Origin: Gordionus sp. m RMFG-2023
Lineage: Eukaryota; Nematomorpha; Gordioida; Chordodea; Parachordodidae
Assembly: GCF_954871325.1 (NCBI RefSeq)
Contig: NC_088778.1
Location: forward strand, 23,297,120 to 23,361,119
DNA: 64,000 nucleotides
Direction: 5' to 3'
The notes under the pieces are model-generated. The model searched no databases. It worked only from the letters and a program-made list of their open reading frames with translations, and had not been told where the DNA came from. Of the stretch, positions 33,040-43,849 are shown in pieces (within the stretch, counting starts at the first letter, position 1; the number at the start of each line of letters is the position of its first letter). The translations under genes were made by a program, and so were the position numbers.

Positions 33040-34527
33040 AATAAATAATACAGATGCAACTACATTTGCGGAAATCGTATACATCTATCATGTAGTTCAA
33101 CATTCACAGAGCTATATCATCACAATGTGGGTCGAATCTTTTTCTCATGATATTTAACGACTCCATATAAGTGAAAAACTTACTTGTGGCAGAACAAAAA
33201 TGAGCAAGGCTATCACATTGTTTTAGTATATGAATCCTAGAGGTCATTTCTAGACGATTTGAAAGATGGGCATCTATATGAAATTCTAACAGATGCTAAT
33301 AAGGGAAATGTTCGCTATTTCAACAAGAATAAGAACATTTCACTCGGATAGTGAAAAATCCAACAATGTAGCTAGTCACATAATGGTAAATATAGCTGAT
33401 TCAGGGTTATCAATGATTTACATGTCAGCTTTCTGGGCTGATAATGCCTCTGTAAATTTTGGCAAAAACCAAAGTTACCGAATTGGGACAGCACAATAAT
33501 AATTTAATACCAATTGGCTGTATATGCCATATACTACATAATTCTTGCAAGAAGGCAATGAATGTGCTAACTGTGGATGTCGAAATAATTGTGATGAAAT
33601 GTTTTAACGAATTTAGTTCATCAACTAAAAGAGTTAATGAATTAAAAGAGTTGGTGAAGTGGTCTGACTTGGAATGGTGTGAGTTGTTGCGATATATACC
33701 TATCAGGTGGTTATCATTAATACCTGACATCGATAGAATTTTAAAATTTTATAAAACCCTTAAAAAAATACTTCTTAAATAGAGATTTTAAAAACTGTCC
33801 TAAATTTTTGAAAATTTTATCGAGTATGAAATGGCAGAAGCATATTTAGGATTCGTTTCACATGTAGGAAATCTACTTCATGCTGTTAATATTCATTGCA
33901 ATCAGAATATTCTTTATTAAAAAAGATTCACAAAATCATGCTACAACTCTGTTCATCTCTACAGTTAAAAATTGATAATAAATTTTATAGCGCTATTGCT
34001 AAAAATATTATATTAAAATGTTCAAATAATACTCTAATTTATACATTTTTATATGAAGCAGATATTTTTATCAAGACAATTTTAGAATTACAATCAAAAT
34101 TTGATTTTAATAACTCTATTTACAAATGTATAAATATTATGACTTTAGAAGAGAAACCATCAATTGATGGTTTTTATAATTTAATAAATATATTAAAAAG
34201 ACAGAAAGACATTGATGTCTTGCTTGAGGAGATTGTAATTCTCTCTATTTTTTATGATACGCCAAAATACTTAGTTAGATGGTCTGAAAGCAAAGGAGAA
34301 ATGGGTAGAATTTTTTCGTATTGGGAAAAATATGCGAGTATGTCTTCTCCTTACCTCATTCTAATTCCTCATCCGAGCGCATTTTTAGCCTGATGAGGAC
34401 TGCCTGGAAAAAGGAGAGAAATCGGATTGCTTTAACAACATTAGAGGCCGAGCTAATGGTTAGACAAATATATAATATGTCATGCCAGGAATTTTATAAA
34501 TATCTCTATATCGATGGTAAACATTAA
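33040..34527 (+). pseudogene. hAT transposase (no BED finger seen), broken
   Basis: Blocks on the plus strand run in order. About 33110-33290 is a poorly open N-terminal part. 33293-33499 reads HIMVNIADSGLSMIYMSAF and WADNASVNFGKN with the DNAS catalytic context. 33459-33782 has PIGCICHILHNSCKKAMN (cysteine/histidine pair), STKRVNELKELVKWSDLEW and IPIRWLSLIPDIDRIL, the family's RWLSL block. 33896-34393 is mid-region helical sequence. 34321-34527 reads VFSLPHSNSSSERIFSLMR and KKERNRIALTTLEAELM, the dimerisation end. Successive blocks overlap in different frames, so at least a few frame shifts are present. Confidence 0.85.
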
Positions 34528-34559
34528 GTTCTATTATTTATAAATCTCAAATAAAATAT

Positions 34560-35280
34560 AATTAAGTTTTAGCTATGGCGCCATAAAATTTATTGTCAAT
34601 TATTAATTGTAAAGAAGAACACATCTGCAGCATAATTTTATGAATCTTTGTTAAGATACTTCTGATTGCAACTAAACATTAACAGCATGTAGTAGATTTC
34701 CTACATGGGAAATCATTCCTAAATATACCTCTGCCATTCATTATTAAAAAAAATTTTTTATAATCTTTATTTAAGAATTATAAAATTTTAAAATTCTACG
34801 ATGGCGGGTATTAGGAACATATCGCAACCAACATTGTGCTGACTCAATTCTGTAAATACACTCTGTTTTTACCAAATTCACTGAGGCATTATTAAATCAG
34901 AAAGCTGACTTGCAATTTATTGATAATCTCGAATCTGCTATAGCGATGTCTTTGGATTTTTCACTATTTGAGGGGAAAAAATTTAATAGTTTTATTGAAA
35001 CGACCTTAATTTTGTTGATTTAGCGGAGGATCAAGAGAAATATTTTAATCTTTCCCTTATTAGATCCATCTGTTAGAATTGTATATGTATGCCCATCTTT
35101 AAAATCGTCAAGAATTGATCTCCTGGATTTAGATCCTAAAACATTGATGATAGCCTTGCTCATATTTGTTCTACAAGTATAGTTTTCATTTATATTAGAG
35201 TTGTTAAATATTATGGGAAAAAGATTCCACCAACATTGTGATGATAAGTATATCTGTGAAGGTTGTACTACAAGATACAG
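34560..35280 (-). pseudogene. Inverted, internally deleted second copy of the transposase
   Basis: The reverse complement matches the transposase at 33110-34030 and the inverted copy in element 1: GAGCAAGGCTATCATCAATG, AGGAGATCAATTCTTGACG, GGATCTAATAAGGGAAAG, GTGTATTTACAGAATTGAG, then the jump TCAGCACAATGTTGGTTGCG, GTAGGAAATCTACTACATGC and TATGCTGCAGATGTG. It lacks about 200 bp after the jump, and it lacks the C-terminal block. Tail to tail with the main copy it forms an imperfect inverted repeat of over 600 bp. Confidence 0.82.
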
Positions 35281-35494
35281 TGTTGTGATGATTTAATGAA
35301 ATATTGACGATTAAATTAAAACCCATCCATATAAAATTATAATCTTTGCAAAAATAATTTAAAATAAAAGCATTATTGAAATTTCTTTTATTTATTCCTT
35401 TTTTTATTTAAATGATTTTTGCAAAGATTATAATTTTATATGGATGGGTTTTAATTTAATCGTCAATATGTTTCATTAAATCATCACAACACTG
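35278..35494. mobile_element. Palindromic TA-flanked MITE (217 bp)
   Basis: Arms of about 78 bp (35278-35355 and 35415-35494, beginning CAGTGTTGTGATGATTTAAT) are nearly perfect reverse complements around a 60-bp loop. TA lies at both borders. Copy 1 of the surrounding hAT lacks it (CACTTATCATGTAG there is uninterrupted). CAGTG ends at TA are typical of Tc1/mariner-type MITEs. The near-perfect arms suggest youth. Confidence 0.85.
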
Positions 35495-35980
35495 TAAGTG
35501 ATTACAATTGCCGCAACTATAGTTGCATCTGTATTATTTATTATTTTTGGAGAACCTTATTATGTATTTAAACGTAATAAGTGATAATTAAGCGCCTAAT
35601 ACAATAATGTTATACACACACACGGTAGATTTCCAATTGCGGTAGTTTTGAGGGACATTCGCAAATAATATATTTTTAATTGTAAAATTAAAATCGTTTT
35701 TTTTTATAAAATTTTATCTTGTTTACATTCTTTTATATTTAAAAAAGATCGTTGGTTTTTTTTATAAATTAATATATTTTAATAAATCAAGATGTTATTT
35801 AATTTTGGAAAATAGTTGCCGACTTTGTATTTATATAAACTAATTATAAAAAATAATAGGCGGATAGGCCCGCAAAATTTTTTTTTTAGCAATTTTTATA
35901 TTTCTACCGCAATTTTCATATTTCTCCCGCATAATACCAAATTTCTCCCGCAATTTGAAAATTTTGACCTGGCAACCCTG

Positions 35981-37272
35981 GTAGTACAGATATTTTTTTG
36001 AGAAAATATCTAGATAAAATACAGATACAACTTTTTTGCATCAAGATATATTGATAACTCCGATGTCTACTATCAATTAGGTGCCCAAATAAAAATTTTC
36101 AATTTATTGAAATTTATTTCTCACCTTTTCGCCCTACACCTTCTCTCACCAAATAATGCATACAATATATCACTATTATGAATAATAATTTGAAAGAAAA
36201 GTTAGTAAAATTTAATATCTAAAATAATGATTATATTTCAATATATTCCGAGAAACAGCAGATAGCACTGCAATCAAAATATTTTTTAATACCCATATTA
36301 AATTTATATGAAATCAAAAGGTAAAATCATTCCAGCCCATTTAGAGCTATGCGATGCTCTAATGTTTTTATGATCATTTATTTGGGTAACCATATTAAAT
36401 TTTTATTTACCCCCCCCCCCTCCCAGGCCGTATTCGTAAACAATATAAAGGTTGAGCTAACGGGAATCTGAATACTATTATATTATCTTAATCAAAGATA
36501 TTTCAATTAGCTGTTATTTAATACCCATCATTAAATCAATATTTGGCACCCATTAAAATTATCCGTGACCCCTCCCCCTAGTAATAGCTTCACCTACCAA
36601 GAGGAGGCACTTGCCTTGTTCCCTATTCAATATATATTTTAATTAAATATCGGTTGATAACTCTATTAACAATATATACTTTTATAAGGTCAAATAAAAA
36701 ACACATGAGACTCAAGTCTGATACTGAGTCAGTGCTCGAAGTTCGTGCTCAGAGCTTGATTAGTTTATTTATAGACCAAGCTCTGGGCCTGTATTTTACA
36801 CAACCAAACCATTAACAACACTAGCCAAAGGCCTGCAATCACCTAAAGACCTCCAATAGAATTAACGGGGAAAACGGCAATCCAATAGTGCCACTCTCTT
36901 TAGGCAAAATTTTGCTACCCATATGGAAAATAATCAATAATTTTCTCAGATAAATTTCCCATGCTTTTAGGAAGGTTGATATGATACCTCGATCATTTTC
37001 ATGAAAATGTAGATTCAGAATCATCTTTAGATGATAAAAATATTTATATGCATAATTTTTGTAGATAAAAAAATTTAGTTATAAAGAATATCGATTGGCA
37101 TATACCATTCATAATAAAATAAAAAAAATCGGGAAATAAAAAAAATTGGGAAATAAAAAAAATCGGGAAATAAAAAAAATATATTGCACAGTTTAAAGTT
37201 TTTTTTTACTATATCATTTAATGACATTTCAGAAAACATTCATTGTTCCAAGTTGGTATGCTAAAGGCATAG
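35981..37272. other. Gene-free AT-rich DNA
   Basis: A C-run at 36410-36424 and a short inverted word around GCTCGAAGTTCGTGCTCAGAGC (split: GCTCGAAG at about 36735 and CAGAGC) are present. GGGAAATAAAAAAAAT(C/T) is repeated three times at 37128-37178. No gene or full element is seen. Confidence 0.45.
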
Positions 37273-37281
37273 AGTTATATT

Positions 37282-37731
37282 CGTATCACGTCAATACCGC
37301 GAAACTTTTACCGCGAAATGTATTATCGCGAATGCATTATAGCGAATGTCGATTACCGCGAAAAGATATTATAGCGAATGTATTACCGCGAATGCATTAT
37401 AGCGAATGTATCATAGTGAATATATTTGCGCGAATGCATTACCGCGAAAATTTTATAGCGAATGCATTACAGCGAATGTAATACCGCGAATGCATTATCG
37501 CGAATGCATCATAGCGAATGTATTATAGCGAATATATTACCGCGAATGTATTATAGCGAATGCATTATAGCGAATGCATTACCGCGAAAACATTATAGCG
37601 AATGCATTACAGCGAATGTAATACCGCGAATTCATTATCGCGAATGCATAATAGCGAATGTATTATAGCGAATATAATAGCGCAAATGCATCATAGCGAA
37701 TGCAATATCGCGAATGCATTACAACTAACAT
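37282..37731. repeat. Left foldback arm: about 30 tandem 14-bp units
   Basis: Units such as ATTATAGCGAATGC, ATTACCGCGAAAAC and ATTATCGCGAATGC follow one another. Because 14 is not a multiple of three, all frames stay open in places, giving false peptides with RMHYSEC and ANALSRMH repeats. Confidence 0.95.
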
Positions 37732-37949
37732 TATCACAATGCAATAGTGATTTATATTTGACAAAATTATATTTAACTCATTTATTAAGTTCCAAAAAAC
37801 CAGAGAACCAGCTTAATTGTCTATATTTATTTAAAGTAGCGTTTTAAAATTATTTACCTCTAAAACACATCACTTGTTATTTATGAAATTCGTATTTTAT
37901 TAAAAAATATGTGGAATTTGGTATACTCAATTTTTTTAACAATTAGATT

Positions 37950-39340
37950 AAGTCGTTTTTTACAAAAGACCCTATTAATTAATATTTTATATTTTAAGAT
38001 TGATTCTAGTAAAAGTTAATTTTTGCCCCAACAAGCCCCAAACCCCAGGCTTGTAGATTATATTGGTTTATTAAGTCTCCTATAGGATAATTGTTATTAT
38101 TACACCATTTGTATATAAATAATTCATAAAAAATTTCAAAATGTGATATTATATTTTAAAAAATGTTTAAATATAATGAATTTTTTAATTTTTTTTCTAA
38201 TTCTTTTGATCATCAACCACCAGAAAAGGTGAAAGTTAAAGGGAAAAAAATAGTATTTAAAGCTATAATAGCCAATGAATACTTATTATATCATATTTTT
38301 AAGCATAATATAATTAATTCGACCTAATTCTACTAGCCCCTAGTTACTGATATGATTAACCCTTTCCAGCGCTAAAAAAATATGTTGATAATTTTTAAAA
38401 ATTTTTAAATAAGATTAGATGAAGGGGAACATTGGATTGAGACCTCTATCTTATTAAATCTTTTGTAATCGTCAAAATTATTAATTTTATAGCTTTAAAA
38501 CATAAAATCTTATCTTTTTTAAATTTAAACATTGTTAAATTTAAAAATAATAAATGCCAACTCCTGTTTCAAACATAAATCTTAAAATGATAAAAAATAT
38601 ATTTAATTATATATTTTGGTGATTTCAATAGAGATGATATGTGAATTTAGTTCAAATTAAATATTTTGTAAGTTATTTTCAAATCATATTATTCTGCCTG
38701 AAAGGGAATGCCTACAATAAATATTTTTAAACATAATGATTATGAGACTTTCTGAAATGGTAAAAGAAGATTTTTTAATTTCATATTATGTCTATTTAAT
38801 TATTTCTAAATCTCACTGTGCAAATTGGTTTATTATTCATGATACGGTTTAAAACAATTTCAACTTTAAGAGAGACAGAAGGCCACAAATCCATATTTTT
38901 ATGCCGTTTAATATTATAGTGAAAAACATTTTAATTATGCTTTAATATTATTTACTTATCTTAAATTCCGTATAAAACAATTTATAAAATACAGAGAAAA
39001 TATTCAAAATAACGAAATTTGAAAATTTAGGGCAGGGCTTTAAATAATCAGAGCTAGCAGACCGAAGAACACAGGTATATTAATTTACGACATTTATATT
39101 ATTTATTTTATTACTAATTATGACATTGAAATATGTTAAATTCAATTTTGTCTGTACTGTAAAAAATAGCTAAATATTAATAAAAGTATACTAGAATCAA
39201 TCTTAAAATATAAAATATTAAAAATATTTATTAATGTATAACTTAAGTTAAGTGTTTGTTGGGCTATCTCATGGTATTTAATAAATTCAATTATAAATTT
39301 TCAAGCTTATGATGATATTCACAAAAACGACTACTAGCCC
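37950..39340. repeat. Inner inverted repeat inside the foldback element
   Basis: TATTTTAAGATTGATTCTAG at about 37987-38009 recurs in reverse complement at about 39190-39212, with weaker flanking match (AGTCGTTTTT near 37948 and AAAACGACT near 39327). It probably marks a second palindromic insertion of about 1.35 kb. No target duplication was identified. Confidence 0.5.
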
Positions 39341-39494
39341 TATTCCTACTATTGGAAGAAAGTTGATAATGAGATCAAAAATTTTGATTATTTACCGGGC
39401 GGCTAAAAAACGTCGCGTTTTGAAATCTTATTAACTCCGAAACGTGTCATTCGTTTTTTATGAAATCTCCTGTCTTAATATTCTCAAAATATAT

Positions 39495-39715
39495 AATTTT
39501 ATAAAGTGGTTTTTAGAAAATTAAGATAAAAAAAATGTAGTCGTACATATATATTTTTAAAGATTTCCTTTAATTCATAAACTATAACATAAAAACAAAA
39601 TATTTTAAATTTTATAAAGTGGCTTTTAGAAAATTAAGATAAAAAAATGTAGTCGGACATATATATTTTTAAAGATTTCTTCAAATTCATAAACTATAAC
39701 ATAAAATATTTTGGC
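39495..39715. repeat. Tandem duplication, period 113 bp, two copies
   Basis: AATTTTATAAAGTGG(T/C)TTTT, ATGTAGTCG(T/G)ACATATATA and TTCATAAACTATAACATAAA occur in the same order at 39495-39607 and 39608-39715 with few differences. Confidence 0.88.
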
Positions 39716-40148
39716 ATTATTAAACAAATCTCATTATTAAATACCACTAACAATATAAACATACGATAATTTTCTAAATTATGTATTTTATCAAAGATCT
39801 GATAATGATAAAATTTTGACATGAGAAGAAAAATTGGAATCAAGTTTAATTCCTGAATTCTCTAGGAAAAAGTGGAATATTAATCCAGTTCACCAAGCTA
39901 ACCCCATGGTTATCATATAACTCATCAAGCTCCTTTTGTTTTTCAACTAAGATTTTATCAAGCAAAACCATAGATTCGTAATACGAATTCCACTAGAATT
40001 TATATATACCTACCCAATTTCTTGATGTTACCTGCCATATTGGTAGACATTTTTTGTTTATTCCACAAAGTAAGACACTTTTGGAAAGAACTTTGTGATA
40101 TTATTTTATGTTATCAGCTAAAGCTAAAGTTTCTGATGCCCATAATTA

Positions 40149-41100
40149 GGGGAGACCGGTGTTATAATGAACCCAGGGTTATAGTGAGAGTGGCTTTATT
40201 TTCTAGAGTATTAAACTCTAAGAGATAATTTTTTACCAAAACTATATACTTATATATTGCATATGCGGCTATAATTTTTATTTCTATCGCTGACCGCTTG
40301 AAGAATTTTTATAATGCTTTATATCATTCGTACCTTCAAAAGTAACTTTTTACACTTTTACTATTTTTCAAAAATAAAGATTAATATACAATTTTACCAC
40401 ACAAAAATTATCTTATATAAAAGAAAAAATCCTATTTTATAGAATAACAATTTACCCGAACAAAATTGATAATATAAAAACTTCAAAATATGATCTTAAT
40501 CAAAGTGGTGCTACTGGGGTTATTTTTATGGGGTTAGGTCGAACCTTTTTTTTTTGCTATTTTTTAAATATTTGACATGCAAAAAAAGCCAAGGAGAGAC
40601 CAACTAAAAGAAAAAAAATCGAAAAATGTTATTATATGATAAATAATTGTTTGGTATACAAATAAATTATATCAAGCATAACAATCAAGACTGCTTTCAA
40701 TGTCAATTATTAGTTACATGGCTTTGCAATTTTATTGTTTCTTTATTTGCAAAGATTGTGAATGTTTTAAATGATTTTATATAACACTTTTATATTTTAA
40801 ATCATTAAATATATCCTAATAAAAAAATATATAACTTTAATATATGGAAAATTAAGCAGAGTTTATAATAGCCTCGACCAAGGGCTTGTTCGTCCCCGGG
40901 TAGGGTTCACTCGGTTACCAAAAAAAATTCCAGGAAAAATGATATTTTGAAAAAATTATTAGAGATGTATTTTTGAAATTTAAACATATCATAAAACTAA
41001 TAGAGCTGAACAAAATGAGATATTTTTTATTAAAAATGATAAAGTACTTATAATTTTCTTAAGGTTTTCCTTTAGGGTTCGCCATTACCCCGTTCTCCCC
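40149..41100. mobile_element. TA-flanked MITE, GGGGAGACCGG family, copy 1 (952 bp)
   Basis: The ends GGGGAGACCGGTGTTA and TACCCCGTTCTCCCC lie between TA dinucleotides (40147-40148 and 41101-41102). It is related to 56189-57081 and 62455-63335. There is no coding capacity. A TA duplication suggests a Tc1/mariner-like mobiliser, but the family is not certain. Confidence 0.75.
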
Positions 41101-41350
41101 TACAAGTTTTCAATAAATTAAAAAGAAAAAACTTGATGTTTAATATTTAAAAAGATTAGATGAAAAAGAGAAATCTATTTTATTACTTAGAATCTTTTTT
41201 ATATATTTTAAGTCAAAAAAAAGAAAAGCCTTAGCCTTAATTTCAATAAAAAAATGTTTTTAGAGCCAATCCCCATTTTAACTTAATTTTCAGATTCAAC
41301 TAAGTCAGTCGAAAAGTCGATAAATATAAAATTGTAACTTTCATGAAACT

Positions 41351-41847
41351 CCATTCGCGATATGATAATGCATTCGCGATAATTAATTCGCTATAATGCA
41401 TTCGCTATAATGGATTCGCTATAATGCATTCGCTATAATGCATTCGCTATAATGCATTCGCTATAATGTATTCGCGATAATTCATTCGCTATAATACATT
41501 CGCTATAATGCATTCGCGGTAATATATTCGCGATAATGCATTCGCGATAATTCATTCGCTGTAATGTATTCGCTATAATACATTCGCGATAACATTTTCG
41601 CGGTATTACATTCGCGCTAATACATTCGCTATAATATTTTCGCTGTATTATATTCGCTATAATGCATTCGCGGTAATGCATTCGCTATATTATATTCGCG
41701 ATAATGCATTCGCTGTAATGCATTCGCTATAATATCTTTTCGCGGTAATCGACATTCGCGATAATGCAGTCGCGATAATGCATTCGCGATAATGCATTTG
41801 CGCTAATACATTTCGCGATAAAATTTTCTCGGTATTGACATGTAACC
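41351..41847. repeat. Right foldback arm: about 34 tandem 14-bp units, inverted
   Basis: It is the reverse complement of the left arm. Shared landmarks include a TCGATTACCGCGAAAAG variant at the same distance from the end in both arms. Confidence 0.95.
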
Positions 41848-42109
41848 AGTTATATTATTATAGACTGCTCAATGATTAAAAAAAACATGTCTAAAATAAT
41901 AGCCCTTTACAAAGAAATAACCTTTATTTAATAAGTCTATGTTTATAATGATTTTAAGGTTAAATATTTTATGTATTTATAAAAAATTTTCTAATTTTAT
42001 TTAATACGCATATAAATATAAATTGCAAGATATTAAATTTTTCAAAAAGATACAATATATATTTAACAATTCATATATAAATAAATGTAAAAAATTAAAT
42101 CTGTGAGAG

Positions 42110-42850
42110 AAGGGAAAGGGAGTTTTATAGAATTAAGGCATGCGTGTTAACAATGTTTCCTACCATGTTTTTATCCTTAAAAAAATAATTTGCAATTTAT
42201 CTTTGCAATTATTTTCGTGCAATAATGTTATTATTGATTTGTTTCTTAATGAATGTATGGTAATATTTATATGTAATAAGCAAAATGTCTTGTATAAAAA
42301 TATTGTATATAGCCAAAGAAAGAATATTTTTCTGAGACTAGGCCTAAATTTACATGTATGTTGTGACTGTTTACGCCTGGGCATCACATAACGTTATGCC
42401 AACCGTTCAAAGTACCATCATCTAAGGGTAATATATTATGTATTATTGAAATCGAAGGTGTGATACTTTATCGCACATCGAAAGACCTTATATTAGTTTA
42501 TTATTTTTAGATTATATGATTGAACTTATTAATATCATACCAAGTAATGCCGTTATTGTTATGGACAATGCATTGATCCATAAAAGCCATCTCACTGATA
42601 GCTCTAAATAGTGAATATAATATTTACCAACCTATTCTCCACAGCTTAAATAAATAGAAAATTTCTTTGTAGTATATTAAAAAATAAATATCTCCGACCA
42701 AATACAAGACACGAAATCGTTCATAATGTTCGTTCATAATGTAACATCTATTCTTAATGAATTTACTATTCCTTATGACTTTTCAAATTATAATAATAAG
42801 ATACATCAATATTTTGAGATTGGTTATCGAGGACAACCAATGAATTAAGG
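42110..42850 (+). pseudogene. IS630/Tc1-type transposase remnant (DDE_3 fold)
   Basis: Plus-strand pieces resemble IS630/Tc1 transposases: LGLNLHV (about 42340-42360, where DETGFNLH is expected), QSTIIKGNILCIIEIEGVI (about 42405-42460), then NAVIVMDNALIHKSHLTDS (about 42550-42605) with the second catalytic Asp, IYLPTYSPQLK and IENFFVVY (about 42625-42675) with the third acidic residue, and a C-terminal helix FTIPYDFSNYNNKIHQYFEI ending near 42844. Frame changes and stops (for example before IENFF) make it inactive. The ends of the element were not found. It lies just outside the foldback element. Confidence 0.7.
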
Positions 42851-43849
42851 TAAATTTATAAAAATATAATTTATATTGAAATATATTTTAAGGAAATATG
42901 TATAAAATCGGAATAAAGAAAAAACGAAATTCAAAATATCTGATTTTTGAAAATCATAATGTACTTTTTACATCTGTTTTGTTATATATTATCAGTTATT
43001 AACGCTCCATTTAAAAGTAGCTAGTTCCCGCTCCTACCATCTCAAAAAGAGCTAGGTCTCGCTACTAAATTTTTAAAAGGAACTAGCTCCCGTTCCAAGT
43101 AATGGAGTGCCACTCTATCAGCTCCTTTGATTTTCATTTGTTTTTTAGAAAGTACACGAAACAAAATCATATTTTATTTTATCAAAAAAGGTTTTATTTA
43201 TATCAAATGATATATCAAAATATTTGTAATCTTTTATTAGCTTTTATAAATAATTAATTTTCTAAATTTGAATCTAACAAACATCCACGCCTCTCCCCTA
43301 AAACTGTTTAGCAATTTTAAACAGGCCCTCAATAGGAGCACTAGAGGGAAGTAGGGAATTGTATTTTATAAAAATATTTTCTGATTCAGGATATTATCAA
43401 AAATAGTAATTTTGAATCATTATTTAAAAAGTATTTGTCCAAATGGAATTCGAAAAAATCTTCCAAATCATTGCAGGGTTTACGTGAACTAGTAGCTACT
43501 TTTGCATCAGGAATTTATTTTCTTAAAAAATTAATTAATTTGTATTTTAGTTCTATATTTTGTGCATTTTTTATCCATTTCCAATTTAATTTGAATGCAA
43601 GATGGATTATAACCGCAATGATATTTTCGTATAAACATTTGAAAATCTGCAATAAAGTTATTTAAATAGATAATTAACTTTTTATTTCAATTTCTTCTTT
43701 TATGATGTCTCGATCCATAATATAAAAACTACCTTTTATCATATAGAATATTAATGTGACTTACAAGTTTTTCAAGAAATTTTCAATATAAAAAGAAAAA
43801 AAAACTTGATATTTAATATTTTAAATGATTAGATGAAAACTCACGGCCT

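Larger units (their letters stand above)
32669..35980 (+). mobile_element. hAT element, CAGGGTTG family, copy 2
   Basis: The ends CAGGCTTGCCATGTCTC and GACCTGGCAACCCTG are inverted. Subterminal words CTCCCGC, CTACCGCAATT and TCTCCCGCAAT repeat near both ends. The flanks GTAGATAC and GTAGTACA agree only if one base is shifted, so the duplication is imperfect. Inside are a plus-strand transposase (33040-34527), an inverted internally deleted copy of the same transposase (34560-35280) and a TA-flanked palindromic MITE (35278-35494). The layout mirrors copy 1. Confidence 0.85.
37282..41847. mobile_element. Foldback element with 14-bp-repeat arms and a 9-bp target duplication
   Basis: The left terminus CGTATCACGTCAATACCG and the right terminus (reverse complement) GGTTACATGTCAATACCG align without gaps exactly at the edges of a perfect 9-bp direct repeat AGTTATATT (37273-37281 and 41848-41856). 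Both arms, about 450 bp (37282-37731) and 497 bp (41351-41847), are tandem arrays of a 14-bp unit ATTATAGCGAATGC with A/C and T/A variants at fixed positions. The 3.6-kb interior has no recognised gene. It includes a TA-flanked MITE (40149-41100), a 113-bp tandem duplication and an inner inverted repeat. A 9-bp duplication and repeat-built arms fit the MuDR-Foldback superfamily. Confidence 0.85.

Noticed and set aside
37221-37847. Overlapping open frames with repeated RMHYSEC/ANAL peptides (also 41433-41681 on the minus strand)
   Set aside because: They are translations of the 14-bp tandem units of the foldback arms; open in several frames and on both arms, with no independent coding signal.
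37282-41847. CRISPR-like array because of regularly spaced short repeats
   Set aside because: The 14-bp units are directly adjacent without spacers, the setting is eukaryotic, and the arrays are the arms of an inverted-repeat element with a target duplication.
42140-42391. Two overlapping ORFs of 83 and 75 codons as host genes
   Set aside because: The plus-strand one is part of the IS630/Tc1-like remnant and the minus-strand one is its shadow.
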